Shown in pieces: positions 57,040 through 64,000 of a stretch of 64,000 nt of DNA. The notes below the pieces were generated by a model. It was given only the letters and a program-made list of their open reading frames with translations. It ran no database searches and was not told the origin of the DNA. The translations under genes were made by a program, and so were the position numbers. This DNA is from Micromonospora sp. WMMD1155. GTDB taxonomy: Bacteria > Actinomycetota > Actinomycetes > Mycobacteriales > Micromonosporaceae. Every line of letters begins with the position of its first letter. The first letter of the stretch is position 1. The stretch is from assembly GCF_029581275.1 (NCBI RefSeq), contig NZ_CP120742.1, positions 2,764,501 to 2,828,500 on the forward strand. The letters are read 5' to 3'.

Positions 57040-58569
57040 ATGACGACCTCACCCCTCGAACGGGCTGCCGACTCCTTCGCGGCTGAGCTCGCCCGCCAAC
57101 GGACCGGGCGCGGGCTGTCCAAGAAACAACTAGCCGTCCTGATGGGCTTCGACCCCTCCTACGTGAGCCACGTCGAGAGCCGCCGGCACCGGCCGACGGA
57201 GGACTTCGCCCGCCGCGCCGAGGCCGTCCTGGAAGCCAGCGGCGCGATCTGGCAGCGCTTCCGGGAGTACGACGACCTGCGCCACGCCCGCACCGGCAAC
57301 CCACCGCGCGAGCAGTACCCGCCCGGGCAGTGGCTGCCACCGGGCACCGGCCTCGTCGTCGAGCGGGAACTCGCCACCCTCACCCACACCGTCGACGGCT
57401 ACCGGTGCGTGATCCACCGCGAGTTGTACAACGCCGGCACCGAGCCGGTCACCCGCTACCTGGTCCGGGTCGCCGTGGACCGCTACCCGAACGACCCCGG
57501 CCGCTCCAACCGGCACCACCGGGAACACCCGCTCACCTTCGCCGAACTGCAACTACAGGCCCGGCGCGACGACGGCGGCGGCGACCCGGAGCCGATGCAC
57601 TGGCGTGCCAAGCACGACCGGGACGCGTTCAAGGAGATCTGGCTGCTCTTCGAGAACGGGGAGCGGCGGTTCCCGCTCTACCCCGGAGATCGGGCCATCA
57701 TCGAGTACGCGTACAGCGTCGGGCAGGACAAGTGGGGCCCCTGGTTCCAGCGGGCGGTCCGCGTGCCCACCCGGCAACTCGCCGTACGCCTCGATCTGCC
57801 CGCGTCGTTGGACCCGCAGGTCTGGGGCGTGGAGACCTCCCTCTCCGCGGAGGAGGGCCCGCTGCGGACGGCGCCGCAACGCCACGACGAGGGTGACCGG
57901 GCGATCTACGACTGGCAGACCGACGACCCGCCGCTGAACGCCCGCTACCGGATGCAGTGGCGCTTCCGGGCGCGACCGGAGGCGGACCCCGACAGCGGCC
58001 CCGGCGGTGTCCGGGTACGGCCCAGTGACCGGATGCGCGGCCTCGGCATCGTGCAACGCGGCGACGACCTGCTCCGGCAACACGTCCGCCCGTTCGACCT
58101 GCCCGTCGAGGAACCCGTCGCCCGGGATCTGGTCGAGCGGCTGACCACGGCCCTGGCCCGGCTCGACGAACTGCACCCGTTCAGCAAGGGGGTGGGGGTC
58201 GCCGCCCCGCAACTCGGCGTGGGCCGGGCGGTGGCGGTGGTCCGGCCCCCGGACCGCTCGGCGGAGCCCGTCGTGCTGCTCAACCCCCGGGTGGTCGACG
58301 CCGGCCCGGACACCGACGAGCAGTACGAGGGCTGCCTCTCCTTCTTCGACCACCGGGGTCTGGTGCCCCGACCGCTGCGACTGGACGTGGAGCACGCCCA
58401 GTGGGACGGCAGCCGGATCATCACGTCGTTCGAGTTCGGCATGGCCCGGCTGGTCGCCCACGAGATCGACCACCTGGAGGGCCGGCTCTACGTCGACCGG
58501 ATGGCACCCGGCGTGCCACTGGTGCCGGTGGAGGAGTACCGCGAGACCGGGCACCCCTGGCGTTACTGA
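57040..58569 (+). CDS. XRE helix-turn-helix protein fused to peptide deformylase domain
   Basis: Seen: 509 residues from ATG 57040 (GAGGAAG upstream). Residues about 8-70 are a Cro/C1 HTH (LARQRTGRGLSKKQLAVLMG, DPSYVSHVESRRHRPT). Residues about 90-350 form a beta-rich middle domain of unknown type. Residues about 355-500 are a peptide deformylase with all three motifs: GVGVAAPQLG (384-393), EGCLS (430-434) and HEIDHLEG (474-481), so Cys and both His metal ligands are kept. Known: PDF removes the formyl group from nascent proteins. Fusion to a DNA-binding domain and a large extra domain suggests a sensor or specialised enzyme rather than the housekeeping copy. Confidence 0.9.
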   Translation: MTTSPLERAADSFAAELARQRTGRGLSKKQLAVLMGFDPSYVSHVESRRHRPTEDFARRAEAVLEASGAIWQRFREYDDLRHARTGNPPREQYPPGQWLPPGTGLVVERELATLTHTVDGYRCVIHRELYNAGTEPVTRYLVRVAVDRYPNDPGRSNRHHREHPLTFAELQLQARRDDGGGDPEPMHWRAKHDRDAFKEIWLLFENGERRFPLYPGDRAIIEYAYSVGQDKWGPWFQRAVRVPTRQLAVRLDLPASLDPQVWGVETSLSAEEGPLRTAPQRHDEGDRAIYDWQTDDPPLNARYRMQWRFRARPEADPDSGPGGVRVRPSDRMRGLGIVQRGDDLLRQHVRPFDLPVEEPVARDLVERLTTALARLDELHPFSKGVGVAAPQLGVGRAVAVVRPPDRSAEPVVLLNPRVVDAGPDTDEQYEGCLSFFDHRGLVPRPLRLDVEHAQWDGSRIITSFEFGMARLVAHEIDHLEGRLYVDRMAPGVPLVPVEEYRETGHPWRY

Positions 58570-58578
58570 CCGTTGGGG

Positions 58579-58620
58579 ACCGGGGCGCGTGCCCCAGGGG
58601 GCAGGGGCACGCGCCCCGGT
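58579..58620. terminator. 17-bp perfect hairpin between convergent genes
   Basis: ACCGGGGCGCGTGCCCC (58579-58595) pairs perfectly with 58604-58620. It lies between the deformylase fusion and the convergent flavohaemoglobin gene. Confidence 0.85.
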
Positions 58621-58636
58621 GTGGGGGGAGGAACGT

Positions 58637-59752
58637 CTAGAGGTCACCGAAGGTGTCGTAGCGGATGTGCGGCGGCGGCACCTCGTCCGCGGCCAGCACC
58701 CGCAGCGTGGACCGGACCATCCGGGCCGAGCCGGAGACGTAGCAGTCGTGCGTGGTCCACGGGCCGTACCGGGCCACCACGTCCGGGATGTCGCCCTGCT
58801 CACCGTCGAAGTCCGGCTCCTCGCTGCACGCCGGCGTGACCGACAACCACGGGTGTACGGCCACCAACTCCTGCAATCCGGCCAGGCCGTACAGGTCCGC
58901 CGCCTGCCGGGCGCCGTAGAAGACGTGCACCCACCGGGTCCGGTTGTAGGTGGCCAACTCCTCGACCAGTGCCTTGATCGGCGCCAGGCCGACCCCGCCG
59001 GCCACGCAGAGGATGTCCCGTTCCGAGGCGCGGTCCAGGGTCATCGACCCCATCGGGGCGGCCACCCGGAGCAGCTCACCCGGTCGCACCCGACGCACCA
59101 GCGCGCCGGACACCCAACCGGCGCCGGGCGACCGCACGTGGAACTCCAGCAGGTTGTCGTCGTTCGGGGCGTTCGCGATCGAGTAGTTCCGCCACACCCG
59201 GGGGTGGTGACGCGGCGCCTCCAGGCTCACGTACTGCCCGGCCTGCCACCGCAGCGGATGCTGTAGCGCCCGACAGGTCAGTACGGCGGTGTCCGGGCCG
59301 TACCGCTCATGGGTCAACACCTCGGCGTGCCAGAACGGTGGATCGTCGTCGGCCTTCGCGCCGGCCAGCATCAGGGCGGTGATCGCCGCGTACGCCTCCC
59401 GCCACGCCTGGTCGTACTCCAGGTTCCAGCCGTCGCCGGCGGTGCTGCGAAGCGCGTCCAACAAGGCGACTCCCATCGTCGCGTAGTGCGAGTCGTCGAC
59501 GTGGTACTTGCGGTGGTCGCGGCCCAGCGCCCGCAGGAACTCGTCGAAGCTCTCCGGGTCGTCGACCGTGTGGATCGCCGTGATGATCGCTTCCAGCAGG
59601 CGGTCGCCCTGGCCGGTCATCTGCACCGGGAAGAGTTGCCGCAGGGCGGGGTCGAGCAGGAACAGTCGGGCGTAGAAGTGCCCGCTCAACCGGACCCGGT
59701 CGTCCTCGACCAGGGTCCAGCTCTCCTTCAGCAACCGCGCGAGGTTGTCCAC
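58637..59752 (-). CDS. Flavohaemoglobin-type nitric oxide dioxygenase
   Basis: Seen: 371 residues from GTG 59752, chosen for the AAGGAG five bases upstream. The N-terminal globin domain (about 1-135) has GHFYARLFLLDPALRQLFPV and the proximal His in ALGRDHRKYHVDDSHY. A ferredoxin reductase-like part follows with FAD motif VWRNYSIANAPND (RxYS) and NAD motif CVAGGVGLAPIKALVEEL, GSARMV. Known: Hmp-type flavohaemoglobins convert NO and O2 to nitrate in the cytoplasm. The length is slightly short of the usual 395-400. An inverted repeat upstream may be its operator. Confidence 0.9.
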   Translation of the reverse strand: MDNLARLLKESWTLVEDDRVRLSGHFYARLFLLDPALRQLFPVQMTGQGDRLLEAIITAIHTVDDPESFDEFLRALGRDHRKYHVDDSHYATMGVALLDALRSTAGDGWNLEYDQAWREAYAAITALMLAGAKADDDPPFWHAEVLTHERYGPDTAVLTCRALQHPLRWQAGQYVSLEAPRHHPRVWRNYSIANAPNDDNLLEFHVRSPGAGWVSGALVRRVRPGELLRVAAPMGSMTLDRASERDILCVAGGVGLAPIKALVEELATYNRTRWVHVFYGARQAADLYGLAGLQELVAVHPWLSVTPACSEEPDFDGEQGDIPDVVARYGPWTTHDCYVSGSARMVRSTLRVLAADEVPPPHIRYDTFGDL

Positions 59753-59819
59753 GGGCGCTCCTTCTCCAGACGGCGGCGGATCGGGCATCCATAGAATCTC
59801 CACGGAGAGTGTCGACCGG

Positions 59820-59836
59820 TCGCACAGAATGTGCGA
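59820..59836. promoter_or_regulatory. 17-bp inverted repeat upstream of flavohaemoglobin gene
   Basis: TCGCACA-GAA-TGTGCGA is a perfect 7-3-7 inverted repeat. It lies 68 bases upstream of the flavohaemoglobin start and about 60 bases before the divergent CPBP gene, so it could control either. No regulator is assigned. Confidence 0.5.
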
Positions 59837-59896
59837 TCGGCTCATGCCGGCCGGTCGGCCATGTCACCGGCGCAGCCCGTCGGGCAGAGTGGTGCG

Positions 59897-60667
59897 GTGA
59901 CCGTTGAGCTGACCCGACCGGTGTCCCGCCGACTGCTCGGCACCGAGACGTTGCTGGTCCTGGGCCTCTCCCTCGGCCAGTCCGCCGTCTACGCGGTCGT
60001 CTCGATCATCGCGAAACTGACCGCCGAGGGCCCGCTATCCAAGCAGACCGCCTCGCTGAACACCTCGGCGTCGAGCCGACCGTGGCTGGACCTCACGTAC
60101 CAACTGCTCGGCATCGTGTTCGCGCTGCTGCCGGTGCTGCTCGCCGTACACCTGCTCAGCCGGGACCCCGGAGACCCGGCGCGAACCCTCGGCCTGGACG
60201 CCCGGCGGCCCGGTCAGGACCTGGCCCGGGGTGCCGGCCTGGCGGCGCTGATCGGCCTGCCCGGGCTGGCCCTGTTCTGGGTGGCCGCCCAGTTGGGGGT
60301 CAACGCCACGCTGGTGCCGGCCGCGCTGCCGGACCTCTGGTGGACGGTCCCGGTGCTGATCCTCGCCGCCGTGCAGAACGCCGTGCTGGAGGAGGTGATC
60401 GTGGTCGGCTACCTGCTCACCCGGCTACGCCAGCTCCACTGGCGGCTGGCGGCGATCATCGCGGCCAGCGCGTTGCTGCGCGGCTCCTACCACCTCTACC
60501 AGGGCTTCGGCGCGTTCGTCGGCAACGCTGTGATGGGCGTCGTGTTCAGCCTCTTCTACCTGCGTACCCGGCGGGTGCTGCCGCTGATCATCGCGCACAC
60601 GCTGCTCGACGTGTTCGCCTTCGTCGGCTACGCGTTGCTGCCCCGCGAGTGGTTCGACTGGCTCTGA
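59897..60667 (+). CDS. CPBP-family intramembrane metalloprotease-like protein
   Basis: Seen: 256 residues from GTG 59897 (upstream ATG 59861 is possible; neither has a strong site). About eight membrane helices. Motif 1 is EE165-166 in NAVLEEVIVVGYLLTRLRQL, where the usual Arg four residues later is replaced. Motif 2 has His199 in RGSYHLYQGFG, and motif 3 His234 with Asp238 in IIAHTLLDVFAF. Known: CPBP/Abi proteases (Rce1-like) cleave within the membrane; bacterial roles include bacteriocin immunity and signalling. Catalytic residues are kept, so activity is likely. Confidence 0.88.
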   Translation: MTVELTRPVSRRLLGTETLLVLGLSLGQSAVYAVVSIIAKLTAEGPLSKQTASLNTSASSRPWLDLTYQLLGIVFALLPVLLAVHLLSRDPGDPARTLGLDARRPGQDLARGAGLAALIGLPGLALFWVAAQLGVNATLVPAALPDLWWTVPVLILAAVQNAVLEEVIVVGYLLTRLRQLHWRLAAIIAASALLRGSYHLYQGFGAFVGNAVMGVVFSLFYLRTRRVLPLIIAHTLLDVFAFVGYALLPREWFDWL

Positions 60668-60707
60668 CCGGTCAACTGGCCCTGGTTCGTCGGCTGGTGC
60701 TGGCTGG

Positions 60708-61976
60708 TCAGCGCCGCGCGGGCCGGTAGGCGGCCACCGCCCGGGCCGCGAGCCGGTCGGCCGCCGCCGCGTCCCCCAGCGCCGCCGCGAGCATCGCCGC
60801 ACCCGGCAACAGCCGCGCCACCAGCCGCAACGCGACCCACCCGCCGGTCTGCGCGGTGAGCGGAGCGGCCAACCGCCAGGCGGCCTCCGCCGCCCGGGGC
60901 CAGCCTGCCTCGACGGGGTCGCCCGCCTCCTGCGCGGCCGCCAGGGCCGCCGCCGCGCTCGCCGCGTCCGGGTGGACCTGGGTGAGCACCAGCAACTCGA
61001 CGGCCCGATCCGGATGAGTTGGGTCCTTCCCGTACGCGGCGGCCAGGTGCAGCACCAGGTTCGCGTGCGTCCACAGCACCGAGGTCAGCTCGGCCAACGG
61101 CGCGAAGAACCCGGCCAGTGCGGCGGTCGCCCCACCCGCGCCCGCCGAGCGGACGAACCGCCGGGTGGCCAACCGGGCCAGGCCGTCAGCCGACGCGTCC
61201 GGGTACCGGGTACGCAGCCCTGCGGCCCACTCGGCCGCGCCGGGTCCGAGCGCCCGCACCGCGGCGAGAGCCAACAACTCCGGCGCGAAGCCCGGGTGGT
61301 CGAGCACGCGCGAGGCCACCGCCCGCAGCTCCGATTCCGGGGTACGCGCCGACGTGGCGATCACCGCAGTCGGCGGCTCGGGCGCGGCCTCCTGTGCGGT
61401 GGCGCTCTGGCCCGGGGCGGCCGCCCGCTTGGTGGGACTCGCGGCGCGCTTCCTCGGCTTCGGCGTGGTCGGCGTCACCTCGACCGCCTTCTGGGCGGCG
61501 GCCTTGCGTGCGGGCGTGGCCCGCGCCTTCGGCGTCCGGACCGTCGGCTCGGTTCCCTCCGGTGTCTCCGATGGCTCCGGGCTGGCGTCGTTGGCCGGCG
61601 GCGCAGATGGTTCTGGGTGCTCGGGGCTGGTGCCGGCAGGCGGTGCGGGCTGCTCGGGGTTGGCGGCGCTGACCGGCTGCCTCGGGGTCGGGTCGCTGGC
61701 CGTGGGGGCCGGTGCGCGCCGTGGCTTCGGAGGCAGGGGCGGTTCCGGGGCCGGGGGCTGGAAGAGCACCGTCGGAGCGGCCTTGGCCCGCCGGGGACGT
61801 GGAGTCGCCTTTGCCGGCGGCTGTTCGCCGGTCGTGGGCTGCCCCGGGGCGGCCGGTTCGGCGGCGGCGGCCTGTTCGGCGGTCGTCGGAGGCCGGAAGG
61901 TAGGCCGAGGGGAGCGCCGACGCGCCCTCTCAGCAGGCTCTCGACGGGGCGACTCGCTGGGCGGCTGCTCCTGCAT
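60708..61976 (-). CDS. Ala/Pro-rich hypothetical protein with helical C-terminal domain
   Basis: Seen: 422 residues from ATG 61976. Residues 1-205 are disordered: Pro, Ala, Thr and Lys rich, with Lys/Ala segments such as RKAAAQKAVEVTPTTPKPRK that resemble histone H1-like tails. Residues about 210-420 are helical (LRAVASRVLDHPGFAPELLA, TSVLWTHANLVLHLAAAYGK, AAYRPARR at the end). The C-terminal part looks like the EcsC-type or similar helical domain but I cannot assign it. No signal peptide or membrane helix. The basic tail could bind DNA or RNA (inference). Confidence 0.75.
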   Translation of the reverse strand: MQEQPPSESPRREPAERARRRSPRPTFRPPTTAEQAAAAEPAAPGQPTTGEQPPAKATPRPRRAKAAPTVLFQPPAPEPPLPPKPRRAPAPTASDPTPRQPVSAANPEQPAPPAGTSPEHPEPSAPPANDASPEPSETPEGTEPTVRTPKARATPARKAAAQKAVEVTPTTPKPRKRAASPTKRAAAPGQSATAQEAAPEPPTAVIATSARTPESELRAVASRVLDHPGFAPELLALAAVRALGPGAAEWAAGLRTRYPDASADGLARLATRRFVRSAGAGGATAALAGFFAPLAELTSVLWTHANLVLHLAAAYGKDPTHPDRAVELLVLTQVHPDAASAAAALAAAQEAGDPVEAGWPRAAEAAWRLAAPLTAQTGGWVALRLVARLLPGAAMLAAALGDAAAADRLAARAVAAYRPARR

Positions 61977-62122
61977 ATCGATGGAGCGTAGTCCCGATCA
62001 CGCCTTCGCACAGCGCGAAGACACGGGGGCGGGCGAACCCGGTCGGCGTACCCCGGAAGTCGTTTTGCTCCCGGTGGGTGGCGACCTGTATCCTCGGGCG
62101 CGGTGGTCTGCAGGGCCACCAG

Positions 62123-62213
62123 GGAGACTTCGCCTAGTCTGGTCTATGGCGCCGCACTGCTAATGCGGTTGGGGTCTTAAAGCCCCTCCCGGGTTCGAAT
62201 CCCGGAGTCTCCG
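62123..62213 (+). tRNA. tRNA-Ser (anticodon GCT)
   Basis: A 91-base class II tRNA. Acceptor GGAGACT pairs with AGTCTCC (62206-62212) with discriminator G. Anticodon stem CCGCA/TGCGG holds loop CTGCTAA with anticodon GCT. A long variable arm and GGTTCGAATCC T-loop are present. CCA is not encoded. Confidence 0.95.
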
Positions 62214-62248
62214 CGCGAAAGCCGGGTGTGTATGCTGGCTGAGTACGA

Positions 62249-62321
62249 GCGCCCGTAGCTCAATGGATAGAGCATCTGACTACGGATCAGAAGGTTAGGG
62301 GTTCGAGTCCCTTCGGGCGCA
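62249..62321 (+). tRNA. tRNA-Arg (anticodon ACG)
   Basis: A 73-base tRNA. GCGCCCG pairs with CGGGCGC (62314-62320) and the discriminator is A. Anticodon stem TCTGA/TCAGA surrounds CTACGGA with anticodon ACG, whose A34 should be edited to inosine by TadA. T-arm GGTTCGAGTCC. It follows tRNA-Ser(GCT) by 35 bases. Confidence 0.95.
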
Positions 62322-62333
62322 CAAACGATCAAG

Positions 62334-62369
62334 GCCGTGACCTGCAATAACAGGGGTTGCGGCTTTTTT
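62334..62369 (+). terminator. Intrinsic terminator after tRNA-Arg, with T-tract
   Basis: GCCGTGACC (62334-62342) pairs with GGTTGCGGC (62355-62363), two of the nine pairs being G-U, and is followed by TTTTTT (62364-62369). It is the only hairpin in the window with a clear T-tract. Confidence 0.8.
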
Positions 62370-62594
62370 CTTTCCCATTTTCCTGGCCGCCTCTCCCATT
62401 ATTTGGGACGGTGGTGCTCCGTTGGTGCTCCTCTGTTTCGGCGGGGGTCCGTGCTGGGCAGTGTCGGAACCGCCGGTGACGGTGCGGTTCGTGCCGGCGG
62501 GTTCGGGCGGGCCGTCGAGGGTCGGGCGGCGAGTCGGCGTGGTGGTGTGGGCCGGCGCTTCCGATTCGTGAGGTGGTGAGCAGTGAGCGCACGA

Positions 62595-63098
62595 TCATCT
62601 GGCGGGTTGGTCCTCGCGGTAGCTCCACACCTGGTTGGTGCTGGCACCGTCGAGGTAAGCGAGCACTGGTTCGATCTCAGGCCGTGTGGCCGCGGAGGAC
62701 GTGAGAAGTTGCGTGGCCTCGTTCAGTGGTAATAGGACAGCGCTGATGACCTTGTCGTCTGGGTCCTGGACGGTGATCTCGCCGTTCCAGTCGCTGCAGT
62801 CAAAGGTCAGGACGACTGTGGACGGGTACCGCTTGCTCGTCGTGTTGACGAGGAAAGCAAGCGGGCCGACGGCGCCCAGCCGCAGGCCGGTTTCCTCCCG
62901 TACCTCGCGGACGAGTGCCTCGGTCAGTAGTTCGCCTTGTTCGACAGCGCCGCCAGGAAGGGACCATATCTCCTGCCCGTCGCGCCGCTCCTTGACCAGC
63001 ACGATGTGGTCCTCGCGGCGCAGCAGCGCGACGACGACCTGAACGCCGGGGCCGATGACCGGCGCGGGAGCCTCGTCTGGCGAATTCGTGGGGGGCAT
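62595..63098 (-). CDS. Nudix hydrolase
   Basis: Seen: 167 residues from ATG 63098. The Nudix box is complete in GAVEQGELLTEALVREVREE plus TGL. The strand before it is QVVVALLRREDHIVLVKERR, then DGQEIWSLPGG. A C-terminal extension of about 60 residues ends SYREDQPAR. Known: hydrolyses nucleoside diphosphate derivatives; the substrate cannot be told. It lies downstream of the tRNA-Arg gene on the opposite strand, in a stretch whose looser codon use suggests foreign origin. Confidence 0.88.
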   Translation of the reverse strand: MPPTNSPDEAPAPVIGPGVQVVVALLRREDHIVLVKERRDGQEIWSLPGGAVEQGELLTEALVREVREETGLRLGAVGPLAFLVNTTSKRYPSTVVLTFDCSDWNGEITVQDPDDKVISAVLLPLNEATQLLTSSAATRPEIEPVLAYLDGASTNQVWSYREDQPAR

Positions 63099-63339
63099 GC
63101 TCGCTCCAGTTGTACGAGATCTGGTGTGCCGACGACCAGTCGATACTCTCGTGGTCCAGACTCACCTCGCGCAGCGCGTTGTCGGCTGTGCCCAGCGGTA
63201 TGCCAGTCCGCGCGGCGTCTGGCTGGTCCGGAGCCGAACCCGCCGGCTGCACCGCTGGTTTGCCCTCAACCGAAGAGTTCCCCCATGGACGGCAGGGGGC
63301 CGCTCATCCGAGTTAGAAGGCGGGTCGATCGTGCGTCGG

Positions 63340-63345
63340 TAGGGT
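63340..63345 (+). promoter_or_regulatory. -10 box of leaderless methyltransferase gene
   Basis: TAGGGT ends eight bases before GTG 63354 and there is no ribosome site, so the mRNA is probably leaderless. Confidence 0.5.
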
Positions 63346-63353
63346 GGGCGACT

Positions 63354-64000
63354 GTGGCTGATGACGAACTGCGGCTGCGGCGGCGGGGCAGCTTCGACGA
63401 GGATCCAGATAATTACCAAGCGGCCCGGCCGGCGTATCCGGAGCGGGTGTACCAGGTGCTCGCCGGGTGCGGTCTGCGGCCGGGGGCGCGGGTGTTGGAG
63501 GTTGGGCCCGGGACGGGGCAGGTGACCGGCCACCTGGTGGCGGCAGGCGCGCAGGTGGTGGCGGTGGAGCTGGGCGGCGGCTTGGCGGCCCGACTTCGCA
63601 GGAACCTGGCCGGCCGGGATGTGACCGTCATCGAGGGCGACTTCGCCACTGTGGGAGTTCCTGGTAGCGGATTCGACTTGGCGGTGTGCGCGACCTCGTT
63701 GCACTGGCTGGACGCCGAGGTGGCGGTGCGGCGCTTGGCTGGGCTGGTGCGGCCGGGTGGGTGGTTGGCGGTGTGGTGGACCGTCTTCGGTGACCCGGAC
63801 CGCCCCTCGCCCTGGCGTGTCGGGTTGGACTTGCTCTATCGGCGGTGGCTGCCCGGGCAGTGGCGGGGCTCGGCGGAGGTGCCGGCGCCAATGAGGGTCG
63901 CCGAGCGCTCGGCGGAGCTGGAGACAGGCGGCTGGTTTCGTCTCGTGGGGGTGGAGATGATCCGCTGGGAGCACCTGTTGACCCCGCAGAGCGCACGTGG
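63354..64000 (+). CDS. Class I SAM-dependent methyltransferase (cut by right edge)
   Basis: Seen: 215 codons from GTG 63354, running off the window. Begins VADDELRLRRRGSFDEDPDN, YQAARPAYPERVYQVL. SAM motif I is ARVLEVGPGTGQVTGHLVAA, acidic strand end VVAVELGG, motif IV FDLAVCATSLHWLDAEVAVR and motif VI LVRPGGWLAVWWTVFGDPDR. Known: this is the type-11-like group near ubiquinone/menaquinone or small-molecule methyltransferases (SWHW-like variants). Typical length is 250-270, so about 40-50 residues are missing beyond the edge. Confidence 0.9.
   Translation, partial: MADDELRLRRRGSFDEDPDNYQAARPAYPERVYQVLAGCGLRPGARVLEVGPGTGQVTGHLVAAGAQVVAVELGGGLAARLRRNLAGRDVTVIEGDFATVGVPGSGFDLAVCATSLHWLDAEVAVRRLAGLVRPGGWLAVWWTVFGDPDRPSPWRVGLDLLYRRWLPGQWRGSAEVPAPMRVAERSAELETGGWFRLVGVEMIRWEHLLTPQSAR

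Noticed and set aside
63110..63316. 68-codon plus-strand frame between Nudix and methyltransferase genes
   Set aside because: No ribosome site, no recognisable pattern, and biased toward antisense-like composition; not supported as a gene.

Overview
The window is high-GC actinobacterial chromosome, most likely from the Micromonosporaceae (Micromonospora or a close relative). This is inferred from the frequent GTG starts, several leaderless starts sitting 6-8 bases after a TANNNT box, an XRE/DUF5753 regulator paired with DUF397, a LytSR-type two-component pair, SigE-type ECF factors and a WXG100-linked EndoU toxin cassette. No 16S rRNA or species marker is present, so the genus is inference.

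Layout. 1-2850: two LytR-CpsA-Psr (LCP) cell-wall ligases (the first cut by the window edge) and a nucleotide-sugar epimerase/decarboxylase. 2884-4965: a DUF485/ActP-type monocarboxylate symporter pair; a second such pair lies at 14724-16782. 5141-7462: a flavin reductase with a Cys-rich N-terminal extension, a small gene and the XRE/DUF397 pair. 7459-9911: an ABC-2 exporter. 10008-10838: a type II toxin-antitoxin module. 10988-13118: a five-gene secreted-toxin cassette (YbaB-like, WXG100-like, WXG/hydrophobic carrier, EndoU nuclease, putative immunity). 13261-14608: ECF sigma factor plus a membrane protein. 16997-20536: Uma2 nuclease, a large secreted repeat protein and a DUF5701 protein. 20602-24236: LytTR/LytS two-component system and an initiating sugar transferase. 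24489-26687: Fpg/Nei glycosylase divergent from a GT4 glycosyltransferase.

26864-29347 is a compact three-gene cassette: a MobA-like nucleotidyltransferase, a homologue of sn-glycerol-1-phosphate dehydrogenase and a CDP-alcohol phosphotransferase. Together they look able to make and transfer a CDP-activated polyol. 29480-43297 is mostly housekeeping: Nudix, CBS, SnoaL-like, aminotransferase, CorA, cyclophilin, rhomboid, thiolase, phosphotransferase, an OmpR/HK pair and a lipoprotein. 43338-49809 holds a secreted SGNH/ricin-lectin hydrolase, a GT-C and a GT2 glycosyltransferase, and SoxR with a quinone oxidoreductase. tRNA-Ser(TGA) at 49974 is followed by a frameshifted gene remnant and its HTH partner, an integration scar. 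51034-61976 contains LtrA, PEBP, a methyltransferase, a large membrane protein with two TTA codons, an iron-box-controlled FhuF-like protein, an XRE-peptide deformylase fusion, a flavohaemoglobin, a CPBP protease and an Ala/Pro-rich protein. 62123-62321 carries tRNA-Ser(GCT) and tRNA-Arg(ACG), then a Nudix hydrolase and a methyltransferase cut by the right edge.

Intergenic DNA is rich in long inverted repeats. Many are simple bidirectional terminators between convergent genes. Two copies of a nested double-hairpin element (5953-6038 and 26724-26809) share arm sequences and look like a dispersed repeat family.
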